Shown here: piece by piece, positions 1-5,347 of the stretch | Numbering within the stretch: the stretch's first letter is position 1 | Layout of the letters: each line of letters opens with the position of its first letter | Source of the DNA: SZAS-103 sp964640525 | Lineage (GTDB): Bacteria > Pseudomonadota > Gammaproteobacteria > Xanthomonadales > Xanthomonadaceae | NCBI GenBank assembly: GCA_964640525.1 | Contig: CAZXGS010000090.1 | Coordinates: forward strand, 1-8,237 | Length of the DNA stretch: 8,237 nt | Direction: 5' to 3' | Position numbers and translations under genes: made by a program | Notes under the pieces: model-generated | The model's database searches: none | What the model saw: the letters and a program-made list of their open reading frames with translations, nothing else | What the model was told of the DNA's origin: nothing

Positions 1-92
1 TCGACAACGAGCTGTTCTACATGGACCGCACCATGATGGTGTTCGGCGACGCGAAAAAGGTCGTCGAAGACATGGTGAAGGCGATCGAGTAG
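1..92 (+). CDS. pntB: NAD(P) transhydrogenase subunit beta, C-terminal end (partial)
   Basis: This is the 3' end of a gene that begins outside the window. The reading frame starts at base 3 and closes with TAG at 90-92, giving 29 residues that begin DNELFYM, contain FGDAK and end KAIE. The pattern of a Phe-Tyr pair, then a short polar stretch, then MVFGDAKK and a final amphipathic helix matches the extreme C-terminus of PntB (E. coli PntB has a comparable FGDAK segment). In the known family PntB carries the membrane proton channel and the NADP(H)-binding domain III of the proton-translocating transhydrogenase; the visible tail belongs to domain III. With only 29 residues, the call rests on recognition of this conserved end. 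The next gene starts 22 bases later, so read-through transcription is plausible. Confidence 0.8.
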   Translation, partial: DNELFYMDRTMMVFGDAKKVVEDMVKAIE

Positions 93-114
93 GGCCTGTC
101 GAGAGGCTCCGACG

Positions 115-765
115 ATGGCCGGTTCGGCGGGAGGGCTGCTCGCGAGCTTCTTCTTCGGCTCGTTCTTCAGCCTCGTGACGATCATCAATCCGCCGTCGGC
201 AATCCCGCTGTTCAACGCGCTGGCCGCGGGGCTCGACGACCAGGGCACCGAGCGGCTGGCGCGCGACGCGAGCTTCTACGTCTTCTCGATCCTCACGGTG
301 AGCCTGTTCGCCGGCGGCCTGATCCTGAACGTCTTCGGCATCTCCTACGGCGCGCTGCGCATCGCCGGTGGCCTGGTCGTCGCGCTGCTGGGGCACGGCA
401 TGCTGTTCGGCCGCGACGAGCGCGGCACCCGCCAGGCCGTCGCCGCCCGCAATACGGCCTTCTTTCCGCTCGCACTGCCTGGCCTGAGCGGGCCGGGATC
501 GATCGCGGTGATCATCGGCATTTCCACGGAGATCCGCGAGATCGCGCCGCTTGTCGAGACGCTGCTCGCCTGGGTCGCCACCGTGGCGGCGATCGTCTGC
601 ACCAGCCTGCTCACCTGGCTGGTGCTGCACAGCGCGAGGCGGATTTCCCATAGACTGGGACCCAACGGCATCGAGGTGATGACCCGGCTGATGGGCTTCC
701 TGCTGGTGTGCATCGGCGTGCAGTTCGTCGCCTCGGGCATCCGTACCTTCGTTTCGGGGATCTGA
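115..765 (+). CDS. MarC family integral membrane protein
   Basis: The 216-residue protein has the length and layout of the MarC/UPF0056 family, a group of inner-membrane proteins with about six helices and no firmly established function (the early link to multiple antibiotic resistance was not upheld). Family marks visible here are the conserved NPPSAIPLF segment at residues 25-33 after the first helix, the LSGPGSIA stretch in the middle, and the RLMGFLL...IGVQF segment near residues 189-203 leading into the last helix. Hydrophobic stretches lie roughly at residues 8-33, 53-75, 79-98, 118-136, 144-172 and 190-212. The ATG at 115 is supported by a purine-rich GAGAGG at 101-106, eight bases upstream. 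The gene lies 22 bases after the transhydrogenase gene and two bases before the next membrane-protein gene. The family call is confident; the role is unknown. Confidence 0.9.
   Translation: MAGSAGGLLASFFFGSFFSLVTIINPPSAIPLFNALAAGLDDQGTERLARDASFYVFSILTVSLFAGGLILNVFGISYGALRIAGGLVVALLGHGMLFGRDERGTRQAVAARNTAFFPLALPGLSGPGSIAVIIGISTEIREIAPLVETLLAWVATVAAIVCTSLLTWLVLHSARRISHRLGPNGIEVMTRLMGFLLVCIGVQFVASGIRTFVSGI
756..760 (+). promoter_or_regulatory. Shine-Dalgarno sequence that fixes the start at 768
   Basis: GGGGA ends seven bases before the ATG at 768. An ATG exists in the same frame at 708, but it lies inside the MarC coding region and would add 20 residues that are arginine-rich and unlike a membrane-protein N-terminus. 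The 768 start is therefore preferred. Confidence 0.6.
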
Positions 766-767
766 GC

Positions 768-1115
768 ATGAACGGCGTCGTCGAAATGGACTCCAGCCGC
801 CAGGAATCGCTGCGCAAGTACGCGATGCTCGGTTACGCGATGCACCTGCTCGGGCTGGTCTCGATCATCGGCTTCGTGGTCGGCCTGATCCTCGCGTACA
901 TCAAGCGCGAGGACGCGCGCGGCACCGTCTACGAGTCGCACTTCGCCTGGCAGACGCGCTCGTTCTGGTGGTTCCTGCTCTGGTTCGTGCTGCTGCTGGT
1001 ACCCACCGTGCTCACCATCGGCTTCGTGCCCTTCTTCGTCATCGCGCAGGTCTGGTTCGCCTACCGGATGATCAAGGGCTGGCTGCGGCTGAACGACGGG
1101 CGCACCATCCCGTAG
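768..1115 (+). CDS. Small membrane protein, COG3671/DUF4870-like
   Basis: The protein has 115 residues from the ATG at 768. It begins with a short charged N-terminus, followed by one long hydrophobic segment (about residues 21-46). A soluble loop with the sequence KREDARGTVYESHF follows, then a region of aromatic and hydrophobic residues (about 62-102) that probably spans the membrane twice, and an end reading KGWLRLNDG. The loop motif, meaning a permeant basic-acidic stretch followed by ESHF.WQ.R.FWW, and the C-terminal YR..KGWLRLNDG are shared by a widespread set of small proteobacterial proteins annotated as predicted membrane protein or DUF4870-like; I recognise the family but know of no established function. 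It starts two bases after the MarC stop, so the two genes are probably translationally coupled. The assignment to DUF4870 rather than a sister family is inference. Confidence 0.75.
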   Translation: MNGVVEMDSSRQESLRKYAMLGYAMHLLGLVSIIGFVVGLILAYIKREDARGTVYESHFAWQTRSFWWFLLWFVLLLVPTVLTIGFVPFFVIAQVWFAYRMIKGWLRLNDGRTIP

Positions 1116-1162
1116 TCCCGCAATCCCGGCGTCGCGCTCGCCAGACCTGCCCTCGTGTCGTC

Positions 1163-1924
1163 ATGAGCGACCTGCCTGCATCGCCGCCGTCACCGCATCG
1201 CCGGCACCTGCTGATCGCCGCCGCCGGGCTGCTGCCCATCGGCTGCGCCACGCCGCAGTTCGTCGCGCCGCCGCCCGGCCCGATTCCGGCACCCACGGTG
1301 CGGCTCGGCCAGCGCTGGCGCTACGAGACGATCGACCTCTACCGCGGTGCGAAGATCGGCGAACTCGCAGCCGAAGTGGTGCGCGCCGGACCGCCTTCGC
1401 AGCCCGGCTCGAGCGGCGACACGCCCGAGGGCGCGCCGATCGTGGTGGCGCTCACCGACGCGAGCGGCGCCGCAGTCGGCGAGGAGCGCTGGGCGCGGCC
1501 CTGGGACGTGATCGTCGAGCCCGCCTACGACGCGGTGCAGACCTTCACCCGGCCGATGCCGCTGCTGCCCGACCGGCTCGAAGCCGGCGCCCGGCGCAGC
1601 GACGCGACCTGGTACCGGGTGCCGCAGAACAGCGGCCGGCTGCCGTGGCGGCAATGGCTGCGCGCGGCGGGCTGGGAGCGCGTCGCGGTGCCCGCCGGTG
1701 AGTTCGTCGCCCTGCGCGTCGAGCGAGTGATCGACTTCCGCCACTGGGACACCTGGCGCGAATGGCCGCAGCGCTTCGACACGGTCTGGTACGCGCCCGA
1801 AGTGAACCGCTGGGTGCAGCGCGAGTGGACCGGCGAGTACCGCTGGCCCGGCGGGCGGCGCCCGGTCGTCGCGTACGAAGACCGGGTGCGGTGGCGGCTG
1901 CTCGACTGGCGCGACGGCGGCTGA
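1163..1924 (+). CDS. Exported, possibly lipidated protein of unknown function
   Basis: The protein has 253 residues from the ATG at 1163. The N-terminus has paired arginines (R13-R14), a short hydrophobic run and Cys28 after LLPIG, which suggests an exported lipoprotein. The lipobox is imperfect because position -3 is Pro, so ordinary signal peptidase cleavage is also possible. A proline-rich linker follows (about residues 33-46), then a compact beta-rich domain. The segment VPAGEF at 176-181 followed by ALRVER, and WYAPEVNRWVQRE from 209, resemble the pattern seen in several uncharacterised secreted proteins in which a 'value must be altered by processing' domain ends in Pro-Ala-Gly-x-Phe and Tyr-x-Pro-Glu-Val. 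I cannot name the family. No clear Shine-Dalgarno sequence precedes the ATG, and no other in-frame start lies close by. G+C is very high: bases 1381-1440 hold 49 G or C out of 60. Confidence 0.65.
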   Translation: MSDLPASPPSPHRRHLLIAAAGLLPIGCATPQFVAPPPGPIPAPTVRLGQRWRYETIDLYRGAKIGELAAEVVRAGPPSQPGSSGDTPEGAPIVVALTDASGAAVGEERWARPWDVIVEPAYDAVQTFTRPMPLLPDRLEAGARRSDATWYRVPQNSGRLPWRQWLRAAGWERVAVPAGEFVALRVERVIDFRHWDTWREWPQRFDTVWYAPEVNRWVQREWTGEYRWPGGRRPVVAYEDRVRWRLLDWRDGG

Positions 1925-1942
1925 GCGACACCGGTCCGCAGA

Positions 1943-1958
1943 GGTGACCTTTTTCACG
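1943..1958. promoter_or_regulatory. Candidate CRP/Vfr-family binding site
   Basis: The sequence GGTGA-CCTTTT-TCACG contains the full inner core GTGA-N6-TCAC of the CRP/Vfr consensus (TGTGA-N6-TCACA) with exact spacing; only the two outermost bases of the half-sites differ. A further GTGA lies at 1962-1965, so TCAC-GCTT-GTGA forms a second small palindrome next to it. Vfr is known to influence type IV pilus expression in Pseudomonas. The site is some 325 bases upstream of pilE and no clear -10 box follows at the usual distance, so function is a guess. Confidence 0.3.
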
Positions 1959-2177
1959 CTTGTGAGCGCGTAGCGTACTTCGTCGCCTGCAAGCCGCCTT
2001 CCGTCGCGCCGCCCACACCCCCGGGCGAGCACCTCCATACACTCGCTCGACTCGGGCATCTGCTTCGCCGCACCCCAGCGCGCATGGCGTGGGCGATCGC
2101 CACATGAACCTTGACCAACTGCGACTCGATCACGCGGGCTCCGACCGGAGAGCACGAGCGCCTCGACATGACAGCCG

Positions 2178-2196
2178 GGCATCGAGACCCGATGCC
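2178..2196. repeat. Inverted repeat (7-bp stem, 5-base loop) in the pilE leader region
   Basis: GGCATCG at 2178-2184 is the exact reverse complement of CGATGCC at 2190-2196, with AGACC as the loop. There is no following T-run, so it is not an intrinsic terminator. It could be an operator dyad or a leader hairpin about 87 bases before pilE. A stem of this size is not rare by chance in G+C-rich DNA. Confidence 0.3.
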
Positions 2197-2266
2197 ACTT
2201 GTCGAGACGGACCGCGCGCTCGTCGCTCGATGCTGGGCACGCCGTCGATGCGCGCCTAGGTTATTC

Positions 2267-2275
2267 GGGGGAGGA
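2267..2275 (+). promoter_or_regulatory. Strong Shine-Dalgarno sequence for pilE
   Basis: GGGGGAGGA ends seven bases before the ATG at 2283. It decides the pilE start: the frame is open further upstream, to an ATG at 2199, but only the 2283 start has this site and gives a normal 10-residue prepilin leader. Confidence 0.75.
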
Positions 2276-2282
2276 CTCCATC

Positions 2283-2687
2283 ATGCATGTCCGGTCTGCC
2301 GCCATCGCCGGTTTCACCCTGATCGAACTGATGATCGCCGTGGCCATCGTCGCGATCCTGGCATCGGTGGCGCTGCCGTCGTATCAGGACTACGTCCGGC
2401 GCGGCAACATCCCCGAAGCCACCTCGGCCCTGGGCCAGGCCCGCATCGCCATGGAGCAGTGGTTCCAGGACAACCGGACCTACGTCGATGCGCCCTGCCC
2501 GGGCAACGGCAAGCACTTCACCTTTGCCTGCAACGCCACTGCCACGACCTTCCTGGTCACGGCAACGGGAGCCGGCGGCATGGCCGGCTTCAGCTACACG
2601 ATCGACCAGAACAACGCTCGCACTTCGACGACGCCGTGGGGTAACGGCGCGACCTGCTGGATCGGGCGCAAGGGGGACGCGTGTTGA
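2283..2687 (+). CDS. pilE: Type IV minor pilin PilE
   Basis: This is a 134-residue type IVa prepilin. A 10-residue leader ending in Gly10 is followed by FTLIELMIAVAIVAILASVA, the classic N-methyl-Phe pilin helix with Glu at mature position 5. PilD should cleave after Gly10 and methylate Phe11. Residues 32-70 continue the alpha-helical spine (PSYQDYVRRGN, then ALGQARIAMEQWFQDN), as in PilE-type minor pilins. Four cysteines (72, 83, 125, 134) suggest two disulfides; the last pair encloses WIGRKGDA and would form the D-region loop. The ending CW...KG..C is typical of PilE rather than of a major PilA. In known systems PilE links the priming minor-pilin complex to the major pilin. Here it is the first gene of the cluster and overlaps the next by 7 bases. 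A second possibility is a major pilin of small size, but the context argues for PilE. Confidence 0.88.
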   Translation: MHVRSAAIAGFTLIELMIAVAIVAILASVALPSYQDYVRRGNIPEATSALGQARIAMEQWFQDNRTYVDAPCPGNGKHFTFACNATATTFLVTATGAGGMAGFSYTIDQNNARTSTTPWGNGATCWIGRKGDAC

Positions 2688-3223
2688 CGATCCTTCGCCG
2701 GCAGCGCGGCATCTCGATCATCGAGTCGATGATCGTGGTGACGGTCATCGCCATCATGTTGGCCCTTTCGGCGCCGATGGGAGCCGAATGGCTCGCGAAC
2801 AGCCGCATCCGCTCGGCGGCCGAGAGCATGCTCGCCGGCCTGCAGCTTGCCCGGGCCGAAGCCGTGAAGCGCAACACTCCGGTCGAGTTCGTGCTCGACG
2901 CCCCCCCCGCCGCGGGCTGGACGGTGCGCGTGGCGCTGTCGGGCGAGGAAATCCAGAAGAAGGCCGCGGGCGAAGGCACGGCCGACGTGACGGTCACCGC
3001 AGCGCCCAGCGGTGCGGCCCGGGTCAGCTTCGACGGCCTGGGCCGCCGGACGGCGAACATCGATACGAGCAACCCGATCGACAGGCTCGATCTCGACCTG
3101 CCGACGACCGTGCTGGCGGCCGACAAGACCCGCGACTTGCGCCTTCAGCTCGGCCTGGGCGGGCAGATCGTGATGTGCGATCCGAACGTGACCGCGGACG
3201 GCGACGTCAGAAAATGCCCCTAG
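2681..3223 (+). CDS. fimT: GspH/FimT-family minor pilin (FimT/FimU-like)
   Basis: The protein has 180 residues from a GTG start at 2681, which overlaps the end of pilE by 7 bases. A purine-rich AAGGGGGA (2669-2676) lies upstream, and a TTG start one codon later is an alternative. The leader of 10 residues ends in Gly10 and is followed by ISIIESMIVVTVIAIMLALS, with Glu at mature position 5 but Ile instead of Phe at position 1. Residues 42-70 (RIRSAAESMLAGLQLARAEA then VKRNTPV) are the hallmark helix-to-sheet junction of the GspH/FimT domain, and the C-terminus holds the conserved MCDPN and a last Cys near the end, probably a disulfide (C166-C179). FimU-type members help start pilus assembly; FimT-type members bind DNA during transformation through a C-terminal GRxR motif. 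Here that position reads GQIV (161-164), so a structural FimU-like role is more likely. Confidence 0.87.
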   Translation: MLTILRRQRGISIIESMIVVTVIAIMLALSAPMGAEWLANSRIRSAAESMLAGLQLARAEAVKRNTPVEFVLDAPPAAGWTVRVALSGEEIQKKAAGEGTADVTVTAAPSGAARVSFDGLGRRTANIDTSNPIDRLDLDLPTTVLAADKTRDLRLQLGLGGQIVMCDPNVTADGDVRKCP

Positions 3224-3585
3224 CGACATCCGCGCGCCGACAGGAGGGCGCAACCCTGATCGAGGCCCTGGTGGCCGTGCTGATCTTTTCGATCGGCATC
3301 CTTGCCGTGGTCGGCATGCAGGCGTTTTCCGTGAGCGCGGTCACCGACGCGAAGTATCGTGCCGATGCCAGTTTCCTGGCCAACCAGGCACTCGGACGAT
3401 TGTGGGGCGATCCGGCCAACCTGGCGCTGCACGCCGAATCCGACGTCGACGTCGCCGAGTTGCCGCAAGGCAAGCGCACGATCGAGATCAACGGCGATCG
3501 GGCGGTGGTGACGATCCGTTGGCAGCTGCCGGGAGGCGACCAGCACCGGTTCGCCGCCGAAGCCCGCATCAACGTCAACAATTGA
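3214..3585 (+). CDS. pilV: Type IV pilus minor pilin PilV
   Basis: The protein has 123 residues from the ATG at 3214, which overlaps the preceding gene by 10 bases; no good Shine-Dalgarno sequence is visible, so translation probably depends on coupling. A 12-residue leader with basic residues ends in Gly12 and is followed by ATLIEALVAVLIFSIGILAV, with Glu at mature position 5 (E17) and Ala at position 1. The sequence continues GMQAFSVSAVTDAKYRADAS, with a FLANQAL stretch and a short beta domain ending VTIRWQLPGG, all typical of PilV. The family role is to take part, with PilW, PilX and FimU, in the inner-membrane complex that primes pilus growth and recruits PilY1. At 123 residues it is shorter than the Pseudomonas protein (about 185) and has no cysteine, unlike its neighbours PilE, PilW and PilX. 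Confidence 0.88.
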   Translation: MPLATSARRQEGATLIEALVAVLIFSIGILAVVGMQAFSVSAVTDAKYRADASFLANQALGRLWGDPANLALHAESDVDVAELPQGKRTIEINGDRAVVTIRWQLPGGDQHRFAAEARINVNN

Positions 3586-3598
3586 CACGGCAACCAGC

Positions 3599-4690
3599 AT
3601 GAGCCGCAACGGACAGAGGGGCGTCACACTGGTCGAACTGATGGTCGCCCTGGTGATCGGTTCGGTTGCGGTGCTCGTCATCCAGCAGGTCATGGCGGTG
3701 TTCGAGGGGCAGAGGCGGACCAGCACCGGCGGATCGGACGCCCAGGTCAACGGTGCGGTCGCACTCTTCTCGATCGAACGCGAGATCAGGCAAGCGGGAT
3801 ATGGCCTGTTCAGCGGCAGCGGCTCGCTGTGTCCGCTCGGGATCAACATCTATTACAACGGCACGACCGTCTCGAATGGCGGCACCCTGAGGCCGGTCGT
3901 CATCCTGGATGGCGGAGCGGGCCCGGATGCAATCGAATTCCTCCGCTCGGATACCGATTTCGCCGCGATCCCGACGTCGATCATCAAGAACATGCCGAAC
4001 GTCTCCTCGATCATCACGGCGGACAGCAGCGGGGGTCTCGCCGTCAATCAGATGTTCCTCGTGATCGGAAAGGAAGGCAGCAAGGTCTGCACCCTGATGC
4101 AGATGTCGCAGGATCCGCAGAAGACGGGAAACGGCTGGGACCTGCAGCACAACTCCGGCCAGCACCTGTACAACCCGCCCACTCCGGCGAGTGCCTTCAC
4201 GGTGGCGCCCAAGTACGAAATCGGCGACGCAGTCGTGAACATGGGCAACTTCGTGCACGGGCGGTACCAGGTGCTCTGCGACCGATTGACGGAAGTCAAC
4301 CCGACGAGAACCGCCGCGCCCTACACCTGCGCGAACACCACGCCTCTGGTCGACGAAATCGTCGACCTGCAGGCGCAGTACGGCATTGCCGCGGCCGGCA
4401 CCATGCAGATCAGCCAGTGGTGCAACGCGACGGCTGCTTCCGCATGCGGAGACTGGAGCAACCCTGGCGCGGCCGACGTGTCGCGGATCCGCGCCGTGCG
4501 CATCGCGGTGGTGGCGCGCAGCGTTCAGTACGAAAAGGAACAGGTCAGCCCGGCGAGCCTGGCTCTGTGGGCAGCGGGCGATCCGGGCGACCCGCCCCCC
4601 AGCCGGACGCTCACCGACGCAGAACGGCATTACCGGTACAAGGTCTTCACGACAATCGTGCCGATCCGCAACGTGATCTGGGGTGGTTGA
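3599..4690 (+). CDS. pilW: Type IV pilus minor pilin / assembly protein PilW
   Basis: The 363-residue protein has an 8-residue leader ending in Gly8 and then VTLVELMVALVIGSVAVLVI, with Glu at mature position 5 (E13). The downstream stretch GAVALFSIEREIRQAGYGL is a signature of PilW-type proteins. The long soluble part holds six cysteines, likely paired in the periplasm. The C-terminal third has the family marks SRIRAVRIAVVARS and, at the very end, YRYKVFTTIVPIRNVIW. PilW is one of the minor pilins that form the tip-priming complex; its large size, beyond ordinary pilins, fits this role. The start lies 13 bases after pilV with only a weak ribosome binding site. The stop TGA overlaps the pilX ATG by one base (4688-4692 reads TGATG), a typical sign of translational coupling. 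Base composition is lower in G+C than the left flank (bases 3841-3900: 35 of 60). Confidence 0.92.
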   Translation: MSRNGQRGVTLVELMVALVIGSVAVLVIQQVMAVFEGQRRTSTGGSDAQVNGAVALFSIEREIRQAGYGLFSGSGSLCPLGINIYYNGTTVSNGGTLRPVVILDGGAGPDAIEFLRSDTDFAAIPTSIIKNMPNVSSIITADSSGGLAVNQMFLVIGKEGSKVCTLMQMSQDPQKTGNGWDLQHNSGQHLYNPPTPASAFTVAPKYEIGDAVVNMGNFVHGRYQVLCDRLTEVNPTRTAAPYTCANTTPLVDEIVDLQAQYGIAAAGTMQISQWCNATAASACGDWSNPGAADVSRIRAVRIAVVARSVQYEKEQVSPASLALWAAGDPGDPPPSRTLTDAERHYRYKVFTTIVPIRNVIWGG

Positions 4691-5331
4691 TGGAACGAGC
4701 CACAACTCCTCCCTCACCAGGGCGTCAGCGCGGCATCACCCTGCTGATCGCCCTGATCGCGCTGGTTGCGATCTCTCTCGGAGGCCTCGCGCTGATGCGC
4801 ATGGTCGACGCCGGCATCATGATCAGCGGCAACCTCGCCTTCAAGCAGACGGCAGCCCATGCCGGCGACGCGGGGACCGAAGCGGCGATCGAATGGATCG
4901 CCGCGAACAGCGACCAGCTCGCAAGCGACGTCGCAGCGGCCGGCTACTACGCGACCTGGCGCACGGGCTGCGACCTGCTGGGAACCCGGAGCGCCGACCC
5001 CGAGGACGACGTGGTCTGGGCAGCCGGGAGCACTCCGCTGGCCAACTGCGGCATGGTGGCGGCGGCCGTGGCCTCCGACAGGCTGCCGGAGGGCTATGCG
5101 GCGACGTACGTCATCAACCGGATGTGCGACAGCGAAGGTCTGCCGAACGACCCTGCCGTCTTCTGTTCCGCCTACCAGTCCACGTCCGGCGGCTCCGGCA
5201 GCACCAAGGGCGGAGCCTCGTACGGGCAGATGCCGCTCACCGGCACCACGCAGCAGTACTACCGCATCACCACTCGCGTCGTCGGCCCGCGCAACACCGA
5301 GAGCGTCGTCCAGGCGGTCGTCGGGTTCTGA
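4690..5331 (+). CDS. pilX: Type IV pilus minor pilin / assembly protein PilX
   Basis: The protein has 213 residues from the ATG at 4690, coupled to the pilW stop and preceded by GGGGTGG (4680-4686). A proline-rich, basic leader ends in QRG (Gly15) and is followed by ITLLIALIALVAISLGGLAL, a hydrophobic helix of the PilX N-terminal domain. The residue at mature position 5 is Ile rather than Glu; PilX-type proteins, like GspK of type II secretion, commonly lack this Glu, which fits a place at the very tip where no pilin lies above it. The following segment SGNLAFKQTAAHAGDAGTEA is the usual PilX signature. The soluble domain contains several cysteines and ends in YYRITTRVVGPRN, a conserved beta strand near the C-terminus. 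It is separated from pilY1 by 16 bases and is expected to bind PilY1 together with the other minor pilins. Confidence 0.9.
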   Translation: MERATTPPSPGRQRGITLLIALIALVAISLGGLALMRMVDAGIMISGNLAFKQTAAHAGDAGTEAAIEWIAANSDQLASDVAAAGYYATWRTGCDLLGTRSADPEDDVVWAAGSTPLANCGMVAAAVASDRLPEGYAATYVINRMCDSEGLPNDPAVFCSAYQSTSGGSGSTKGGASYGQMPLTGTTQQYYRITTRVVGPRNTESVVQAVVGF

Positions 5332-5347
5332 ATCGGGGAGTCAGGCC

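Larger units (their letters stand above)
1925..2282. other. Intergenic region, probable control region of the pilus operon
   Basis: No reading frame in these 358 bases looks like a gene: the open stretches are short, arginine-rich and lack recognisable motifs or good ribosome binding sites. The region contains a CRP/Vfr-like dyad close to its left end (1943-1958), a 7-bp inverted repeat with a 5-base loop (2178-2196), and the pilE Shine-Dalgarno sequence at its right end. Because every gene from pilE to pilY1 is tightly packed, this is the only gap large enough to hold the operon's promoter. I could not identify a convincing -35/-10 pair or a -24/-12 element. No strong terminator follows the upstream gene, so some read-through from the left cannot be excluded. 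Confidence 0.6.

Noticed and set aside
968..1162. Upstream extension of the exported-protein frame to an ATG at 968
   Set aside because: The extension overlaps the small membrane-protein gene and is Arg/His-rich; it would bury the signal sequence that starts at 1163.
1933..1954. Rho-independent terminator after the exported-protein gene
   Set aside because: GGTC and GACC can pair ahead of five Ts, but the stem is only four base pairs with a 9-base loop, too weak to call.
2038..2043. TACACT as a sigma70 -10 box
   Set aside because: It matches 4 of 6 positions, but no acceptable -35 lies 16-18 bases upstream.
1954..2169. Possible 71-residue - strand gene in the intergenic region
   Set aside because: Composition is Arg/Ser-rich, with no motif. 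It would also run across the CRP-like dyad, and no good ribosome binding site was seen.
2236..2251. Sigma54-like promoter before pilE (GGCACG followed by ATGC)
   Set aside because: The GG and GC are separated by 12 bases instead of the required 10, and the -12 part is ATGC rather than TTGC.
2199..2282. Upstream extension of pilE to an ATG at 2199
   Set aside because: It would give a 38-residue leader. The ATG at 2283 has a strong Shine-Dalgarno sequence and yields a normal 10-residue prepilin leader.
3575..4717. 380-codon open frame on the - strand
   Set aside because: It is opposite pilW, which has a clear prepilin N-terminus and family motifs. The antisense product is Arg/His/Asp-rich and has no motif or ribosome binding site.
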